Part shown: piece by piece, positions 62,410 through 64,000 of the stretch | Layout of the letters: every line of letters starts with the position of its first letter | How positions within the stretch are numbered: the first letter of the stretch is position 1 | NCBI RefSeq assembly: GCF_041153465.1 | Contig: NZ_CP154858.1 | Location: 620,001 to 684,000, forward strand | DNA length: 64,000 bases | Direction of reading: 5' to 3' | From: Thermohahella caldifontis | GTDB taxonomy: Bacteria; Pseudomonadota; Gammaproteobacteria; Pseudomonadales; Oleiphilaceae | Notes under the pieces: generated by a model | Told to the model about the DNA's origin: nothing | What the model saw: the letters and a program-made list of their open reading frames with translations, nothing else | The model's database searches: none | Program-made: the position numbers and the translations under genes

Positions 62410-64000
62410 TTACATGTTGGGATAGTTCGGGCCGCCGCCACCTTCCGGAGTCGTCCAGACAATATTCTGCGTCGGATCCTTGATGTCACAGGTCTTGCAG
62501 TGAACGCAGTTGGCGAAGTTGATCTGGAAGCGCTTGCTGCCATCCTCGTTATCCACCACTTCATATACCCCTGCCGGGCAATAGCGCTGAGCCGGCTCAT
62601 CATAGCGGGGCAGGTTGTAGTTGATGGGAACGTCCGGATCCTTCAGCTTCAGGTGGCAAGGCTGGTCTTCTTCGTGGAACACGTTGGCCAGGAAGACTGA
62701 GCTCAGCTTGTCAAAAGTCAGCTTGTTGTCCGGCTTCGGATACTGAATCTTCGGGCACTCGCTGGCCAGCTTCAGCATCTCGTGATCCTTGTGGCGGTCA
62801 TGCAGCGTAAACGGCAGGCTGCGGCCAAGGATATTCTGCTCCAGGAATGCGATCGCACCGCCGATGACCGTACCGAACTTGTGCATGGCAGGGCCGAAGT
62901 TGCGGGTTTCGTAGAGCTCCTTGAACAGCCAGGACTTTTCGAATTTCTCCGTAAAGGAAGTCAGTTCTTCACGGCCCTCGCTGCCACGCTGAATCGCTTC
63001 GAATACGGCTTCGGCCGCCAGCATGCCTGACTTCATGGCAGTGTGGGCGCCCTTGATCTTGGTGAAGTTGAGCGTGCCGGCATCACAACCGAGCAGCAGG
63101 GCGCCAGGCATGGTCATTTTTGGCAGGCAGTTGTAGCCGCCCTTGGCAATGGCGCGAGCGCCGTAGCAGACACGGGTACCGCCTTCCAGATACTTGCGCA
63201 GCTCCGGGTGCAGTTTGCAGCGCTGGAATTCGTCAAACGGACTCAGGTGCGGGTTCGAGTAGTTGAGATCGGTGATCAGACCCACAACCACCTGATTGTT
63301 CTCCATGTGGTACAGGAAGCCACCACCGGAAGACTTGCTTTCGGTCAGAGGCCAGCCGGAGAAGTGCACGACCTTGCCGGGTTCATGGACTTCAGGCTTC
63401 ACATCCCACAGTTCCTTGATGCCGATGGCGTAATGCTGCGGGTCCTTGCCCTCGTCCAGTTTGAAGCGCTCGATGAGCTGCTTGCCCAGATGTCCGCGAG
63501 CACCTTCGCAGAAGAGCGTGTATTTGGCATGCAGTTCCATGCCGGGGGTGTAGGTATCCTTCGGATTGCCGTTCTTGTCCACACCCATGTCGCCGGTCAG
63601 TACACCTTTCACGCTGCCGTCCTCATGGAACAGGACTTCGGCAGCAGGGAAACCGGGATAGATTTCCGCGCCCAGAGCCTCGGCCTGTTCCGCCAGCCAG
63701 CGGCACAGGTTGCCCAGGCTGATTACATAGTTGCCGTGGTTGTGCATGTTGCGGGGAACAAAGGCATTGGGAATCTTGACTGCAGAGGTTTCACTGCGCA
63801 GTACAAAGACGTCGTCTCCTGCAACCGGTGTGTTCGGGGGGCACCCTTTTCCTTCCAGTCCGGGATCAGCTCGTTGAGAGAAGTCGGCTCCAGTACGGTA
63901 CCTGCAAGAATATGCGCGCCAACTTCGGAACCTTTTTCAACAACACAGACCGTAAGTTCCTGACCAGCGTCCTGGGCCAGCTGAAGCAGTTTGATCGCGG
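62410..64000 (-). pseudogene. electron transfer flavoprotein-ubiquinone oxidoreductase, frameshifted and cut by window end
   Basis: Inner-membrane flavoprotein passing electrons from ETF to ubiquinone (fatty acid and amino acid oxidation). The 5' part in the window reads VCVVEKGSEVGAHILAGTV (FAD-site region); the long 3' part has MHNHGNYVISLGNLCRWLAE, VGLITDLNYSNPHLSPF and the C-terminal 4Fe-4S cluster (YCPAG, then CVHCKTCDIKD). At the run of six G (63836-63841, plus strand) the frame shifts: one more base gives GAPPNTPVAGDDV and one continuous protein. The N-terminus lies beyond 64000. Confidence 0.92.

Noticed and set aside
1..64000. CRISPR arrays, tRNA or rRNA genes, transposases, integrases, prophage genes
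   Set aside because: None seen: no regularly spaced repeats, no RNA gene core motifs and no mobile-element protein signatures, also not at the edges of the low-GC cassette.

Overview
The window reads as chromosome of a denitrifying, exopolysaccharide-forming proteobacterium, probably a gammaproteobacterium. Evidence: a cytochrome cd1 nitrite reductase gene (nirS) with its NirQ chaperone, a complete exosortase A (XrtA/PEP-CTERM) extracellular polysaccharide (EPS) locus with its own PrsK/PrsR two-component system, a phasin beside a PhaD-like regulator, a gpsA-sixA pair, a DUF1285 gene and an ETF:ubiquinone oxidoreductase of the Pseudomonas-like type. The genus cannot be fixed from sequence reading alone.

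Layout. 1-3.2 kb: nirQ, a small membrane protein gene and nirS on the minus strand, with an FNR/Dnr-type box in front of nirS; divergent to them a frameshifted lipoprotein gene and a SCO1/SenC copper chaperone. 3.25-6.0 kb: an unknown membrane-anchored protein and a PAS-GGDEF-EAL protein. 6.35-38.0 kb: one long plus-strand EPS operon with many overlapping start/stop codons. It holds a priming sugar transferase, Wza-type export lipoprotein, Wzz-type chain-length protein, a BY-kinase-like ATPase lacking its Walker A lysine, an outer-membrane beta-barrel, two NodB deacetylases, exosortase A fused to EpsI, ten glycosyltransferases, a PaaK/CapK-like enzyme, a CapA-like protein, a methyltransferase, a secreted protein of unknown function, a Wzy/ligase, a Wzx flippase, an AsnB-type amidotransferase and two GNAT proteins. 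38.0-50.6 kb (minus strand): acyltransferase 3, one PEP-CTERM protein with a sigma-54 promoter in front of it, a large Ig/Fn3 lipoprotein, PrsT, PrsR and PrsK, then a small membrane protein, an SDR protein and a phospholipid-type acyltransferase. 50.9-64 kb: phasin, TetR (PhaD-like), exonuclease III, two receiver-domain proteins (one with a degenerate HD-GYP domain), an HD phosphohydrolase, a SpoIIE-type phosphatase with a pseudo-receiver plus a STAS protein, gpsA, sixA, a class V aminotransferase, a radical SAM protein, DUF1285 and ETF:QO (cut by the window end).

How they fit: the EPS genes describe a Wzx/Wzy-type pathway of XrtA type, in which PrsK/PrsR with sigma-54 would switch on PEP-CTERM cargo that exosortase A then processes at the cell envelope. 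A low-GC stretch (about 17.95-24.13 kb) inside the GC-rich operon carries the most variable sugar-specific genes and ends inside a glycosyltransferase gene, as expected for a serotype-like cassette exchange.

Quality warning: seven genes (lipoprotein at 1.9 kb, epsI half of xrtA, a GT2, wzx, prsT, gpsA, ETF:QO) are each broken by what looks like one missing base, in six of the seven clearly inside a run of the same base. Since gpsA is normally needed for growth, sequencing or assembly error is the most economical explanation for most or all of these. They should be checked before any gene here is called a pseudogene.
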